Source: Fischerella sp. PCC 9431
Lineage (GTDB): Bacteria > Cyanobacteriota > Cyanobacteriia > Cyanobacteriales > Nostocaceae
Assembly (NCBI RefSeq): GCF_000447295.1
Contig: NZ_KE650771.1
Span: forward strand, 2,807,240-2,871,239
Direction of reading: 5' to 3'
DNA: 64,000 nucleotides
The notes beneath the pieces are model-generated. The model saw only the letters and a program-made list of their open reading frames with translations. It did not search any database and was not told where the DNA came from. This document shows positions 45,922 through 56,510 of this stretch, in pieces. Both the position numbers and the translations under genes were made by a program. Position 1 is the first letter of the stretch. Each line of letters opens with the position of its first letter.

Positions 45922-46353
45922 TTACAGTGAAGAGGCTTGCTTGTGTAACCACTTTATGAGGCGCTGATATTTATCTAACCAACTTTTGTAGCTTGCATCA
46001 TCAGGCTCACTGCAACAATAGCGCATATCTATAAAATGTTGACTAGGATTTTCAATTTCATCCAGCCATTTTCTAACTTCTGGAAACTTATCTACTCGTG
46101 ACCTTAACCGATTATGGCGATTTAGAGCCTCAGTATAGCTATGTTTTGGGTTCGTGATTGTATGTCCGGGATCATTAGAGTCTGTCTTCCATTCCGGACT
46201 CGTTCCCTTCGGGAGAGCGGCAAGAATCATTGACTTTAGGAGGCACTCAATAGTAATACCACCAAAGTGCATGGCAGCTATTTTTCTTCCAGCTTGATGC
46301 AGTTTATCAGTATCAATATGACGATTTAGAAAAGCTGCTTGGTAATCTTCCAT
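45922..46353 (-). CDS. HEPN-like small protein, coupled to the KGGVGR ATPase
   Basis: This 143-residue, mostly helical protein resembles the HEPN group in layout: an N-terminal helix, FGGITIECLLKSMIL in the middle, and C-terminal DMRYCCSEPDDASYKSWLDKYQRLIKWL. A canonical R-x4-6-H nuclease motif is not clear. HRHNRLRSR could be a degenerate form, so it may be non-catalytic. The ATG at 46353 is preferred to the in-frame GTG at 46359. Its TAA stop overlaps the ribosome-binding site of the ATPase gene, 12 bases before that start, so translation is coupled. Pairing with an ATPase is typical of defence and toxin-antitoxin modules, but this is inference. Confidence 0.6.
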   Translation of the reverse strand: MEDYQAAFLNRHIDTDKLHQAGRKIAAMHFGGITIECLLKSMILAALPKGTSPEWKTDSNDPGHTITNPKHSYTEALNRHNRLRSRVDKFPEVRKWLDEIENPSQHFIDMRYCCSEPDDASYKSWLDKYQRLIKWLHKQASSL

Positions 46354-46480
46354 ACTCACTAAAAATGAATTTGATTCTTACTAGGTATTATCAAATAAGA
46401 ACCACAGCCATTTAGAATAAGAGTAAAAATTTTACATTAAGCTTATATTACATTAATTTTTATAAAATCTAATACTCACT

Positions 46481-46513
46481 AAAAACCCGGTTCCTTCTCG
46501 AAACCGGGTTTTT
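46481..46513 (-). terminator. Intrinsic terminator of the atp operon
   Basis: On the minus strand, AAAAACCCGGTT and AACCGGGTTTTT form a perfect 12-bp stem with a 9-base loop, ending in a U-run three bases after the epsilon-subunit stop. It is also symmetrical enough to work for the opposite strand. Confidence 0.8.
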
Positions 46514-46515
46514 AA

Positions 46516-46929
46516 CTATACCATGCCACCAGCAGCTTGAAAACGAGCGCGGGCGCGTTTAAAGGCTTGGTTTGCTTGGATTTGACCTTGGCGATCGCCT
46601 TCTTTCACTTGACCTAAACGAGTTTGTGCTTCGTTAAAAGCAGCACGAGCTTCCTCAAGATCAATGCTGTCGCCACGTTCTGCACCATTGACGAGAATGG
46701 TCACTTCATCTTCTTCGACTTCAGCAAATCCACCTAAAAGAGCAATAGGTGTCCAACCTTGATTTTTACTTGGACGTACTCGCATCACACCAGTATCCAA
46801 AGCAGTTAATAGTGGTGCGTGTCCAGAGAGGATACCTAGTTGACCAGTGGTGCTGGGCAAAATAACTTCTTCAGCAGGAGCATCCCAGATTGTTTTGTCT
46901 GGGGAAATTACACGAACGGTTAATGGCAT
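46516..46929 (-). CDS. atpC: ATP synthase F1 epsilon subunit
   Basis: Epsilon is the central-stalk subunit that couples rotation and inhibits ATP hydrolysis in the thylakoid F1 motor (called atpE in cyanobacterial nomenclature). The sequence has the usual beta-sandwich start ([59 protein letters not shown]) and the two-helix C-terminus. Length is 137 residues, normal. It is downstream of the beta-subunit gene, with 107 bases of repeat-filled spacer, and is followed by a strong terminator. Confidence 0.96.
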   Translation of the reverse strand: MPLTVRVISPDKTIWDAPAEEVILPSTTGQLGILSGHAPLLTALDTGVMRVRPSKNQGWTPIALLGGFAEVEEDEVTILVNGAERGDSIDLEEARAAFNEAQTRLGQVKEGDRQGQIQANQAFKRARARFQAAGGMV

Positions 46930-46935
46930 ATGCTC

Positions 46936-47034
46936 AGTTATTCAGTTATCAGTTATTAGTTATCTGTCATGAACTATCAGCGAACAGTTATCAAGATGAG
47001 AGTGACAACTGTTCACTGATAACTGTTCACTGAA
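46936..47034. repeat. Heptamer-related repeats between atpD and atpC
   Basis: CAGTTAT/TCAGTTA units in one half and GTTCACTGATAACT-like units in the other fill the gap between two genes that are almost always co-transcribed. The halves are partly complementary. Confidence 0.65.
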
Positions 47035-47036
47035 GA

Positions 47037-48895
<1,859 letters not shown>

Positions 48896-50377
48896 ATGAT
48901 GAATGAGCAACAAATAAAATTGTATACACGTATTCAAGAGTTTTCTTTAGACGAAAAGGATGCTGTTTATCCATTCAGTAAGAAGCTGGCGAAAGAAAAT
49001 GGTTGGAGCGCCGAATATACAAAAAGGGCAATTGAGGAGTATAAAAAGTTTGCTTTTTTATCAATAGTTGCGGGACATACGGTAACACCCTCAGAACAAG
49101 TAGATCAAGTTTGGCATCTCCACCTAACTTATACACATTCTTATTGGAACGAATTTTGTTCAAATATTTTACAAACACCACTGCATCACAACCCAACTCG
49201 TGGCGGTAGCGTTGAACATCGTAACTTTCAGGATTTGTATATTCAAACTTTGGTAAGTTACGAGCATTTTTTTGGACAACATCCACCAACAGACATCTGG
49301 TCAGCACCGCATATTCGTTTTAGTCGTGATCCGAATTTTGTGCGGGTGAATATTCAAGACAATTGGATTTTGTCTAAGTCATTATTCCAGTTTCCACAGA
49401 TAAATTTAGATAATTTGAGACTATTACCGATAGGAAATAGCTCACCATTTTTGCTAATACCATTTTCTTTGGGATTAATACTAGCAAACAATCAGCCTTT
49501 ATTAGCAGCTTCGATTAATAATCCACTGAATTTAAACGGGCCAGATTTTCTCTGGTTTTATTTTCTGCTAGCAAGTGTGACTTTAATTATTGCTAGAAGT
49601 TTGCGCTGGTTTTTAAGTACATCTGTTAATCATTATCTGAGTGAATCTGCCTCTCTAAATGCTTATGAACTAGCATATTTAAATGGTGGCGCATATCGAT
49701 CTATAGATGCTGCGATCGCAAAACTGGTTCAAGATAAAGTTCTGACAGTATCAGCGACAAGCCGGACTTTACATCTAGAAAACGCACCATCTGCCAATAG
49801 TCACTCTTTGGAAAAATCAATCACAGAAATAATGATTGAAGAAAGCATTAGTGGTACAAATTATGCTCCGATTGAAACTATCCGCACACGAGCAATATCA
49901 GCAACAAATCTAATTAGGCAAAACTTAGAAAACCAAGGTTTATTAGTTAGCGATCGCCAAGCGAGGAAGATTCAAATTGCAACAGCAATACCCGTTGTAG
50001 TCTTATTGCTGTTGGGAATCAGCAAAATATTCGTGGGAATTTCACGAGGAAAACCTGTAGGCTTCTTAGTAGTAATGTGCATTTTAACAGTTATTTTTGC
50101 CTGCTTACTATTAGCTAAACCACACCGGACTCGATTTGGCGATCGCACTCTCAATTACTATCGCTTATCCTATTCCAATTCATCTGATATTGCATTTGCA
50201 TTTGCTTTATTTGGTAGCGCAGTCTTAATCGGTTCTTTAGCAGATTTAAAACAAGCCTTTGCACCGCCAAGCACTAGCAGTAGTAGTGGTGATATTAGTT
50301 TTAGTGGTGGTGATGGTGGCGGTGGTGGTTGCGGAAGTGGTTGCGGTGGTGGTGGTTGTGGCGGTTGTGGCGGTTAA
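48896..50377 (+). CDS. TIGR04222-like membrane protein with Gly/Cys-rich tail
   Basis: The N-terminal ~130 residues show VTPSEQVDQVWHLHLTYTHSYW, a His-rich motif of glycine-rich-domain (GRDP/DUF1399-like) proteins. Several hydrophobic segments follow (near 185, 215, 365, 390, 435). The last ~45 residues are low-complexity with GGDGGGGGCGSGCGGGGCG, the hallmark of the TIGR04222 family, whose function is unknown. The Cys-Gly tail could bind metal or be cross-linked at the cell surface. The ATG at 48896 has AGGAAA just upstream; an in-frame GTG at 48881 is less likely. A 21-bp tandem array begins 41 bases after the stop. Confidence 0.82.
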   Translation: MMNEQQIKLYTRIQEFSLDEKDAVYPFSKKLAKENGWSAEYTKRAIEEYKKFAFLSIVAGHTVTPSEQVDQVWHLHLTYTHSYWNEFCSNILQTPLHHNPTRGGSVEHRNFQDLYIQTLVSYEHFFGQHPPTDIWSAPHIRFSRDPNFVRVNIQDNWILSKSLFQFPQINLDNLRLLPIGNSSPFLLIPFSLGLILANNQPLLAASINNPLNLNGPDFLWFYFLLASVTLIIARSLRWFLSTSVNHYLSESASLNAYELAYLNGGAYRSIDAAIAKLVQDKVLTVSATSRTLHLENAPSANSHSLEKSITEIMIEESISGTNYAPIETIRTRAISATNLIRQNLENQGLLVSDRQARKIQIATAIPVVVLLLLGISKIFVGISRGKPVGFLVVMCILTVIFACLLLAKPHRTRFGDRTLNYYRLSYSNSSDIAFAFALFGSAVLIGSLADLKQAFAPPSTSSSSGDISFSGGDGGGGGCGSGCGGGGCGGCGG

Positions 50378-50418
50378 GTTGGAAGATTTATGGAGAATTC
50401 AGTTTTAGGGGTTTGAAG

Positions 50419-50607
50419 TTAGAACTTTCGGGTTCAAAGCTAGAACTTTCAAGTTCAAAGCTAGAACTTTCAAGTTCAAAGCTAGAACTTTCGGGTTCAA
50501 AGCTAGAAATTTCAGGTTCAAAGCTAGAACTTTCAGGTTCAAAGCTAGAACTTTCGGGTTCAAAGCTAGAACTTTCAGGTTCAAAACTAGAACTTCCAAG
50601 TTCAAAA
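50419..50607. repeat. Tandem array of nine 21-bp units (CTAGAACTTTCNNGTTCAAAG)
   Basis: Nine full 21-bp units, [CT]TAGAACTTTC followed by two variable purines and GTTCAAA[AG], plus a partial tenth, run without spacers. Each unit has a GAAC...GTTC inverted repeat. Reading frames stay open on both strands because the period is divisible by three; on the plus strand it would encode a KLELSGS-type heptapeptide repeat. There is no start codon or ribosome-binding site for this, so it is treated as non-coding. Confidence 0.93.
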
Positions 50608-50667
50608 CTAGAATCCCACGATCAATAACCCAGAATGAAATTAGAACAGTTACGCCAGACTACTGCT

Positions 50668-50720
50668 TGAGACTGCGATTTTAATCACAGGCGGGTTTTT
50701 TGAACATTTGGGATGCTTCC
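50668..50720 (-). repeat. About 50-bp dispersed element, copy B (inverted)
   Basis: The reverse complement begins GGAAGCATCCCAAATGTTCA and matches 13668-13718. The copies differ by a 2-base indel and a few substitutions. Confidence 0.75.
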
Positions 50721-50865
50721 CAAGAAAGCGGATTGATCTGTGGGGTGAATCCAAAATCCAAAATCGGATGACCCAAAAAGTGAAATCAAATCTGGATAAA
50801 CGCCTCTAGGAACTGTAGCAGTAGATTGAGCTAAGACTGTTAAAAGTTAACCGATCCTTTACAGT

Positions 50866-51513
50866 ATGGATGAATTCAAAGCGCAAATCCTCCAGCTTGT
50901 TCGAGAAGCTTGTCAGCAACCCAGAGATAGTTTAGAACGCAAAAGGAAGCTAAATAAAATTATTTATCTGATTCAAAAGTCAGGTAAACTTTTACGGGTT
51001 AATGGTGTACCTGATGCTGAGGAAGCTTTACAGCAAACTTGGATATATTTCTGTCAAAATCTCTGTGAAGCCACAACTGCTAAGGAAGCCTACAATCCAG
51101 ATAAAGGTTGTGTGACATCCTGGTTAAATATTTATCTGAATTATCGTCTGAAAGATATTTACCGCAAAATCAAAGAAACTCAGCTCAAAACCATTTCTCC
51201 AATCACAGGAGAAAATGGTGAAGAAATAGATCCGATAGATTTAATTCCTGTAAGGGATGAACCATATCCAATCATCAAAGATATTCAAGAATGGCTGACA
51301 ACAGAAGCGAAGAAATTACAGCGTATTCATATTAGCGATCGCCCTGATGTTAATTGTCAAGTTTTGATTGAACGTCGTTTTATTTTAGAAGTTGCTTGGA
51401 AAGAAATCTCACGAGATTTTGGTGTGTCGATTCCTACTCTCAGTGGTTTCTATCAAAGAAAATGTCTGCCGATTTTGGAAGAGTTTTGTAAATCCCAAGG
51501 CTATTTTGATTAA
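50866..51513 (+). CDS. ECF-like sigma-70 family factor
   Basis: This 215-residue protein has a sigma region 2-like segment (AEEALQQTWIYFCQNLCEA, then VTSWLNIYLNYRLKDIYRK). It ends in a helix-turn-helix region 4-like segment (RRFILEVAWKEISRDFGVSIPTLSGFYQRK). It lacks regions 1 and 3, as in ECF-type factors. In cyanobacteria, such factors frequently precede DUF1822 and CHAT genes, and here they do so with gaps of 36 and 83 bases. It probably directs RNA polymerase to a small regulon controlled by the downstream proteins. The start is ATG 50866. Confidence 0.85.
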   Translation: MDEFKAQILQLVREACQQPRDSLERKRKLNKIIYLIQKSGKLLRVNGVPDAEEALQQTWIYFCQNLCEATTAKEAYNPDKGCVTSWLNIYLNYRLKDIYRKIKETQLKTISPITGENGEEIDPIDLIPVRDEPYPIIKDIQEWLTTEAKKLQRIHISDRPDVNCQVLIERRFILEVAWKEISRDFGVSIPTLSGFYQRKCLPILEEFCKSQGYFD

Positions 51514-51549
51514 CTGTATTCACTGTATTTGAAGTTTAAGTTTACAACT

Positions 51550-52707
51550 ATGAATTACATCACTGAACGTCCAACTATATCTATCCCGATTTCTGAAGAA
51601 TTCCGAGAAAATGCCCTCCAATTTGCCAGAGAACAACCAACACAAACAAAAGCCAGACAAGTCTATTTAAATACTTTAGCTGTTCAGGTAGTTAATACTT
51701 ATTTGCAAATGCTAGAAATTCCTACTGAGTTGGAATCTAGCTATAGTTGGAATCCTTATAGAAGGTTAATTGATAATGTTGCGGATTTGGTGTTGACTGG
51801 GGTAGGACACTTGGAATGTCGAGCTATTCGCACAGGCGATCGCGTTTGTGAAATTCCGCCAGAAGTATGGAACGATCGCATTGGTTATGTAGTTGTCGAA
51901 ATTAATCAAACTTGTAAAGAAGGTAAAATCTGGGGATTTTTACCTCATGTCGCAACTGAAGAAATTGATATTAATCAGTTATATTTATTGGATGAATTAA
52001 TTGAGCGATCGCATCTAGTTTATTTGCGAAAATGGTTAGAAAATATCTATGCAACCGAGTGGCAAACAGTTGAAGAATTTAGCCGGGAAAGAAAACATCA
52101 ATTTACTTATCGCTCTATTAAACGTGTCCGAGGATTGAAATTAGAATCACCAGATATTGTCTGGCAAATTATCGAGCAATTATACCCCAATCATAGTTGG
52201 CAAAAATGTTTACCAACGAAATTTTTGTCAAAAAAGTTCAATAATCGTCGTGAAAATATTGAGATCAATAGTAATAGTCATCTTTCATCCGAACTTCTTG
52301 ATGTTTTAGTTTATTTAATTCAAACTACCGAAGATGAAGAAACACGTTGGACTCTTGCAGAAATTTTGTGGACTCTCCAACCTAATCATCCTGCTGTGAG
52401 TGCTAGACGCATCATGGATTTGGGGATGCAGTTAGATAATAGTGCTGTAGCTTTGATGGTAGCGGTTTTATCTAAACCAGATCAAACAGTCGCTGTGTTA
52501 TTGCGGGTTTATCCGATGAATAATGCTTATTTACCATCAGGTTTACAATTAGCAGGATTATACGATAATGGACAGCCATTTTTAGAAGCTCAAGCTAGAG
52601 AAGAAGATGATTATATTCAATTAAAATTTTGTGCAGAATTTGGTGAAAGATTCCAAGTTAGGGTTGCTTTAAATGATGCTGTGATCACGGAAAATTTTGT
52701 GATTTAG
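51550..52707 (+). CDS. DUF1822 family protein
   Basis: This 385-residue protein opens with ERPTISIPISEEFRENALQFA and contains KARQVYLNTLAVQVVNTYLQML and CEIPPEVWNDRIGYVVVEIN, all typical of DUF1822 proteins found in cyanobacterial sigma-factor/CHAT loci. No membrane segment or known catalytic motif is visible. The C-terminal part (TRWTLAEILWTLQPNHPAV and VALMVAVLSKPDQTVAVLLRVYP) resembles the stress-linked beta domain seen in this family. The biochemical role is unknown; it could be an anti-sigma or adaptor protein. The ATG at 51550 is preferred to an in-frame TTG at 51529. Confidence 0.85.
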   Translation: MNYITERPTISIPISEEFRENALQFAREQPTQTKARQVYLNTLAVQVVNTYLQMLEIPTELESSYSWNPYRRLIDNVADLVLTGVGHLECRAIRTGDRVCEIPPEVWNDRIGYVVVEINQTCKEGKIWGFLPHVATEEIDINQLYLLDELIERSHLVYLRKWLENIYATEWQTVEEFSRERKHQFTYRSIKRVRGLKLESPDIVWQIIEQLYPNHSWQKCLPTKFLSKKFNNRRENIEINSNSHLSSELLDVLVYLIQTTEDEETRWTLAEILWTLQPNHPAVSARRIMDLGMQLDNSAVALMVAVLSKPDQTVAVLLRVYPMNNAYLPSGLQLAGLYDNGQPFLEAQAREEDDYIQLKFCAEFGERFQVRVALNDAVITENFVI

Positions 52708-52790
52708 CTCTGGATGATTCGTTGGCGATTGAGCAGTAATTTCTAATTATGACATTACCTTAAATATTGAGTTATCACGGGGTAAAAAAT

Positions 52791-55700
52791 GTGGTGAAGC
52801 GAGTTAAATTAGTCATTTTTGAAATTGGAGAGGGTGCTTTCGAGAGGGGATTTCCTGTGAAAGTCAGAATTGGTGAAGCTGGGAAACCTCATATCGCCGA
52901 GATTTATGGTAGATTACCACCTGCACCAGATATTCCGAAAACATACACTGTATGGCAATCGATTTATGAGAAATTAGAAGCAAATTGGTTGATTATTATC
53001 CCGAAAAACCAGATTACAAACTTCTCTAGCAAAGGTGCTTGTAATCAAGCTGCTCAACAATTTAAAGATAGTTTCAACCACTGGTTAAATCAACCATCTG
53101 TTTTAGAAGTAGAACGAAAATTATCAAAACAAATTGGTAATTCTGAAGATGTTCGCTTTATTTTACAGACTCAAGATTCATTGCTGCGAAGATTACCTTG
53201 GCATTTATGGGATTTTTTATCTACTAGCCATCCCCAAGCCGAAATAGTCATTAGTTCCGAGTATGAACCTTCGACAAAGCAACTGAAAGTACCAGTCAAA
53301 ATTTTGGCGATTTTAGGTATTAATGAAGGAATTGATCTTCAACAAGATTTAGATTCTCTTCATAATTTACCAGGTGCAAAAGTTGAACCTTTAATCGAAC
53401 CTACACGTCGCCAGTTGATTGAAAAGTTGAGAAATCAATCTTGGGATATTTTATTTTTTGCTGGACACAGTTGCAGCCAAGAAGATGACAGCGAGGGAAC
53501 AATTAAAATTAATCAACATGAAAGCATTTCCTTAAAAAATTTGCGTTATTCTCTCCGATATGCTGTAAAAAAGGGATTAAAATTAGCAATTTTTAACTCT
53601 TGTGATGGGCTAGGATTAGCCCGCAATTTAGCTAATTTGCGTATTCCCTATACTATCGTTATGCGGGAACCAGTACCTGATGTTATCGCTCAAGAGTTTT
53701 TAAAATATTTTCTCACAGCATTTAGTAGTGGTGAATCTTTATATACATCTGTAAATCAAGCGCGGGAACGCTTACATGAAGAGTGGGAAAAAGAATATCC
53801 TTGTGCTTCTTGGCTACCTGTAATTTTTCAGAATCCAGCTGCGAGAGAACTCAAATATCCTCGTATTCTCAATTGGAAAGAAAAGGCTTTTCGTGCAGCT
53901 ATTGTGACAGTTTCGCTGGGGTGTGTTGGTACAGTTTTATGGCGTGGAATTGATGAAATTAACTTTCGTAATCGTTTTAGCTATGGCAATAAAATTTTAG
54001 TCAAAACAGTAGAAACTGAATCTAAAAAACAAGGTATACAAGCATTCTCTAGAAAAAATTATAATCTAGCAATTAATAAGTTTGAAAAATCTTTGCAAAT
54101 TCAGCCCAATGATCCAGAGTCATTAATATATCTGAATAATGCCAAGATTGGCGCTCATGAAGCATTAACAATAGGAGTTGCAGTTCCAATTGGTACAAAT
54201 CCTGATGTTGCCCAAGAAATTTTGCGAGGAGTAGGACAATATCAAGATGAAATTAATCACAAAGGTGGTATTGATGGCAAATTATTAAAGGTAGAAATAG
54301 TTAATGATGATAATAATTCTGCTGTTGCTGAAAGAGTTGCTCATAAATTTGTAGAAGATAAAAAAATCTTAGCAGTAGTGGGACATAATAGCAGTGATGC
54401 TAGTGTTCCTGCTTCTAAAATTTATCAGGATGGAAAATTGGTGATGATTTCACCAACTAGTTCTTCTCTATCGCTAACTGATACCCAAAATCGCAGTGAT
54501 AACATTTATATTTACAGAACTGTAGTTGGAAATGATGTGATTGCTGAAACTTTAGTAGAGTATGCAAAAAAATTAGGTAAAACTCATATTGCTATCTGTC
54601 GTGATTCTCAAGCAAAAGATCAGTCTTATGAACGTGCAATAGTTGCAGCACTTGGCAAAAATAACTCTCAATTAATTAAAATTGACTGCGATTTTGCAGC
54701 TAAAAATTTTCAGCCAAAAGTTGCCATTGCACGTGCGAAAGAAAAAAAAGCCGATAGTATATTTCTAAATCCTCATGTTGACAGAATTGATAAAGCAATA
54801 GAAGTTGCTAAAGCGAATCAAGGGGAATTCATGCTATTTGGTAATCCCAGTATGCAGACTAAAAAAACCTTGATGGCTGGTAAAGCTGTTAACAATTTAG
54901 TGATGGCTGTTCCTTGGCACGCCGATGCTTCTGCTAACAAAAACTTTGTCGAAGCTGCTTATAAAAGATGGCATAATCCAGAGTCTATTACTTGGCGCAC
55001 AGCAAATGCTTATGATGCGACAAACACAATTGCTCAAGCATTAATGCAAAACGATAACACTAGAGATGGTATCCAAAAAGCTTTATCTAATAATTTTTCT
55101 TTAGAAGGTGCTACGGGAACTATTCAATTTTTATCCTGGGGCGATCGCATTGGTACGGCGGTATTAGTAGAAGTCAAATCTGATACGAAAAATACAAGTC
55201 ACAACAGATTTGTACTCAAAGACTCTATTTTTAATCGTCTCAGCTTGGGGGATAAAATTTTAGTTAAAGATCATCTCAGTAGCGATAAAAAAGCAGGTGT
55301 GGACGCTTTTGCTAAGGAGAAGTATGATCAGGCGATCGCATATTTTCAAAAATATCTGCAAAAAATACCCAACGACCCCGAAACACACATATACTTACAA
55401 AATGCTCTTGCTGCTCGTCATGGCAAAGTTTTAAAAATAGCTGTTAGTGTTCCGATTGGTAGTAATATCAATGTTGCCAAAGAAATATTACAAGGTGTAG
55501 CCCAAGCTCAAAATGAAGTTAATCATCAAGGTGGTATTAAAGGATATTTGTTGCAAATACAAATAGCTAATGATGACAATGATCCTGATATTTCTAAACA
55601 ACTCGCCAAGTTTTTTATTAAAAACAAGCAGATTCTCGCAGTTATAGGTCATAATGCTTCTGATGCTTCTGTCGCAGCTTGTAAAGTTTACGAAGAAGGG

Positions 55701-56495
55701 AAACTAGTTAATATTTCTCCTACTAGTTTTTCGCTGAAATTATCGGGATGTGGTTTCTATGTATTTCGCACTTCTCCTAATCTGCGTTTTTTAGCTGATT
55801 CTGTTGCTCACTATGCAATTAATTCTGCTGGGATAAACAAATTGGCAATTTGTGTAGATGAAAAAGCGATAGATAATCAATCTTTTCGCGATGAATTTAC
55901 TTCTTCTACTATCGCTGGTGGTGGAAGTATTGTGAATATTAATTGTGATTTTTCAGCACCAGATTTTAATCCGCAAACAGTTATTACTGATGCAATTAGT
56001 AATGGTGCTACAGGTTTATTTTTAGCTCCTCATATAGATAGAATTAGTAAAGCTCTAGATCTAGCCAAAGCCAATCAAGGAAAACTCAAATTATTTGCCA
56101 GCACTTCACTATATACTCTACAAACTCTACAAAAAGGACAAGCTGATGTAAATGGTTTAGTGTTAGCTGTTCCTTGGGAAATTAGAAGTAATATAGAAAG
56201 TGAATTTAGTAAAAACTCTCAGAAACTTTGGAGTAACTTAGTTACTTGGCGTTCAGCGACAAGTTACGATGCAACTGTAGCCATTATTAAAGGTTTACAG
56301 CAAAATAAAACTCGCGACGGACTGCAACAAGTCTTGCGTAATCCCAAGTTTTCAGCTAATGGTGCGACTGGGAAAATCCAGTTTTTACAATCAGGCGATC
56401 GCTATATTCAAAACAAAAATGATATTGTCTTAGTTCAAATTCAACCAAGTCCTAAATCTGCAAATAAATATGAATTTTTCCCTTTATCTCCTTAA
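52791..56495 (+). CDS. Membrane-anchored CHAT protease with duplicated TPR plus substrate-binding sensor modules
   Basis: Residues 1-360 form a CHAT (caspase-like) peptidase domain. Its catalytic His is H226 in FFAGHSC and its catalytic Cys is C271 in FNSCDGLG. One membrane segment follows at about 364-386 (AAIVTVSLGCVGTVLW). The rest, likely outside the cytoplasm, is an internal duplication. TPR-like helices (about 415-453) lead to a type I substrate-binding domain (about 457-803), and a second TPR-like part (about 834-873) leads to a second binding domain (about 881-1233). Both copies show VPIGxNxxVAxEIL, AVVGHNSSDAS/AVIGHNASDAS and GKLVxISPTS. The GTG at 52791 is chosen; it is 8 bases after GGGG. 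The protein is the last gene of the sigma/DUF1822 cassette. Confidence 0.88.
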   Translation: MVKRVKLVIFEIGEGAFERGFPVKVRIGEAGKPHIAEIYGRLPPAPDIPKTYTVWQSIYEKLEANWLIIIPKNQITNFSSKGACNQAAQQFKDSFNHWLNQPSVLEVERKLSKQIGNSEDVRFILQTQDSLLRRLPWHLWDFLSTSHPQAEIVISSEYEPSTKQLKVPVKILAILGINEGIDLQQDLDSLHNLPGAKVEPLIEPTRRQLIEKLRNQSWDILFFAGHSCSQEDDSEGTIKINQHESISLKNLRYSLRYAVKKGLKLAIFNSCDGLGLARNLANLRIPYTIVMREPVPDVIAQEFLKYFLTAFSSGESLYTSVNQARERLHEEWEKEYPCASWLPVIFQNPAARELKYPRILNWKEKAFRAAIVTVSLGCVGTVLWRGIDEINFRNRFSYGNKILVKTVETESKKQGIQAFSRKNYNLAINKFEKSLQIQPNDPESLIYLNNAKIGAHEALTIGVAVPIGTNPDVAQEILRGVGQYQDEINHKGGIDGKLLKVEIVNDDNNSAVAERVAHKFVEDKKILAVVGHNSSDASVPASKIYQDGKLVMISPTSSSLSLTDTQNRSDNIYIYRTVVGNDVIAETLVEYAKKLGKTHIAICRDSQAKDQSYERAIVAALGKNNSQLIKIDCDFAAKNFQPKVAIARAKEKKADSIFLNPHVDRIDKAIEVAKANQGEFMLFGNPSMQTKKTLMAGKAVNNLVMAVPWHADASANKNFVEAAYKRWHNPESITWRTANAYDATNTIAQALMQNDNTRDGIQKALSNNFSLEGATGTIQFLSWGDRIGTAVLVEVKSDTKNTSHNRFVLKDSIFNRLSLGDKILVKDHLSSDKKAGVDAFAKEKYDQAIAYFQKYLQKIPNDPETHIYLQNALAARHGKVLKIAVSVPIGSNINVAKEILQGVAQAQNEVNHQGGIKGYLLQIQIANDDNDPDISKQLAKFFIKNKQILAVIGHNASDASVAACKVYEEGKLVNISPTSFSLKLSGCGFYVFRTSPNLRFLADSVAHYAINSAGINKLAICVDEKAIDNQSFRDEFTSSTIAGGGSIVNINCDFSAPDFNPQTVITDAISNGATGLFLAPHIDRISKALDLAKANQGKLKLFASTSLYTLQTLQKGQADVNGLVLAVPWEIRSNIESEFSKNSQKLWSNLVTWRSATSYDATVAIIKGLQQNKTRDGLQQVLRNPKFSANGATGKIQFLQSGDRYIQNKNDIVLVQIQPSPKSANKYEFFPLSP

Positions 56496-56510
56496 GACTA
56501 AATCCAAAAT

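Noticed and set aside
50329-50628. Possible KLELSGS heptapeptide-repeat protein encoded by the second 21-bp array
   Set aside because: The open frame starts inside the Gly/Cys-rich tail of another gene in a different frame and lacks a start signal; period 21 keeps all frames open.
52767-52790. TTG at 52767 as the start of the CHAT protein
   Set aside because: The GTG at 52791 has a GGGG motif at better spacing and gives a more family-like N-terminus, but this is not certain.
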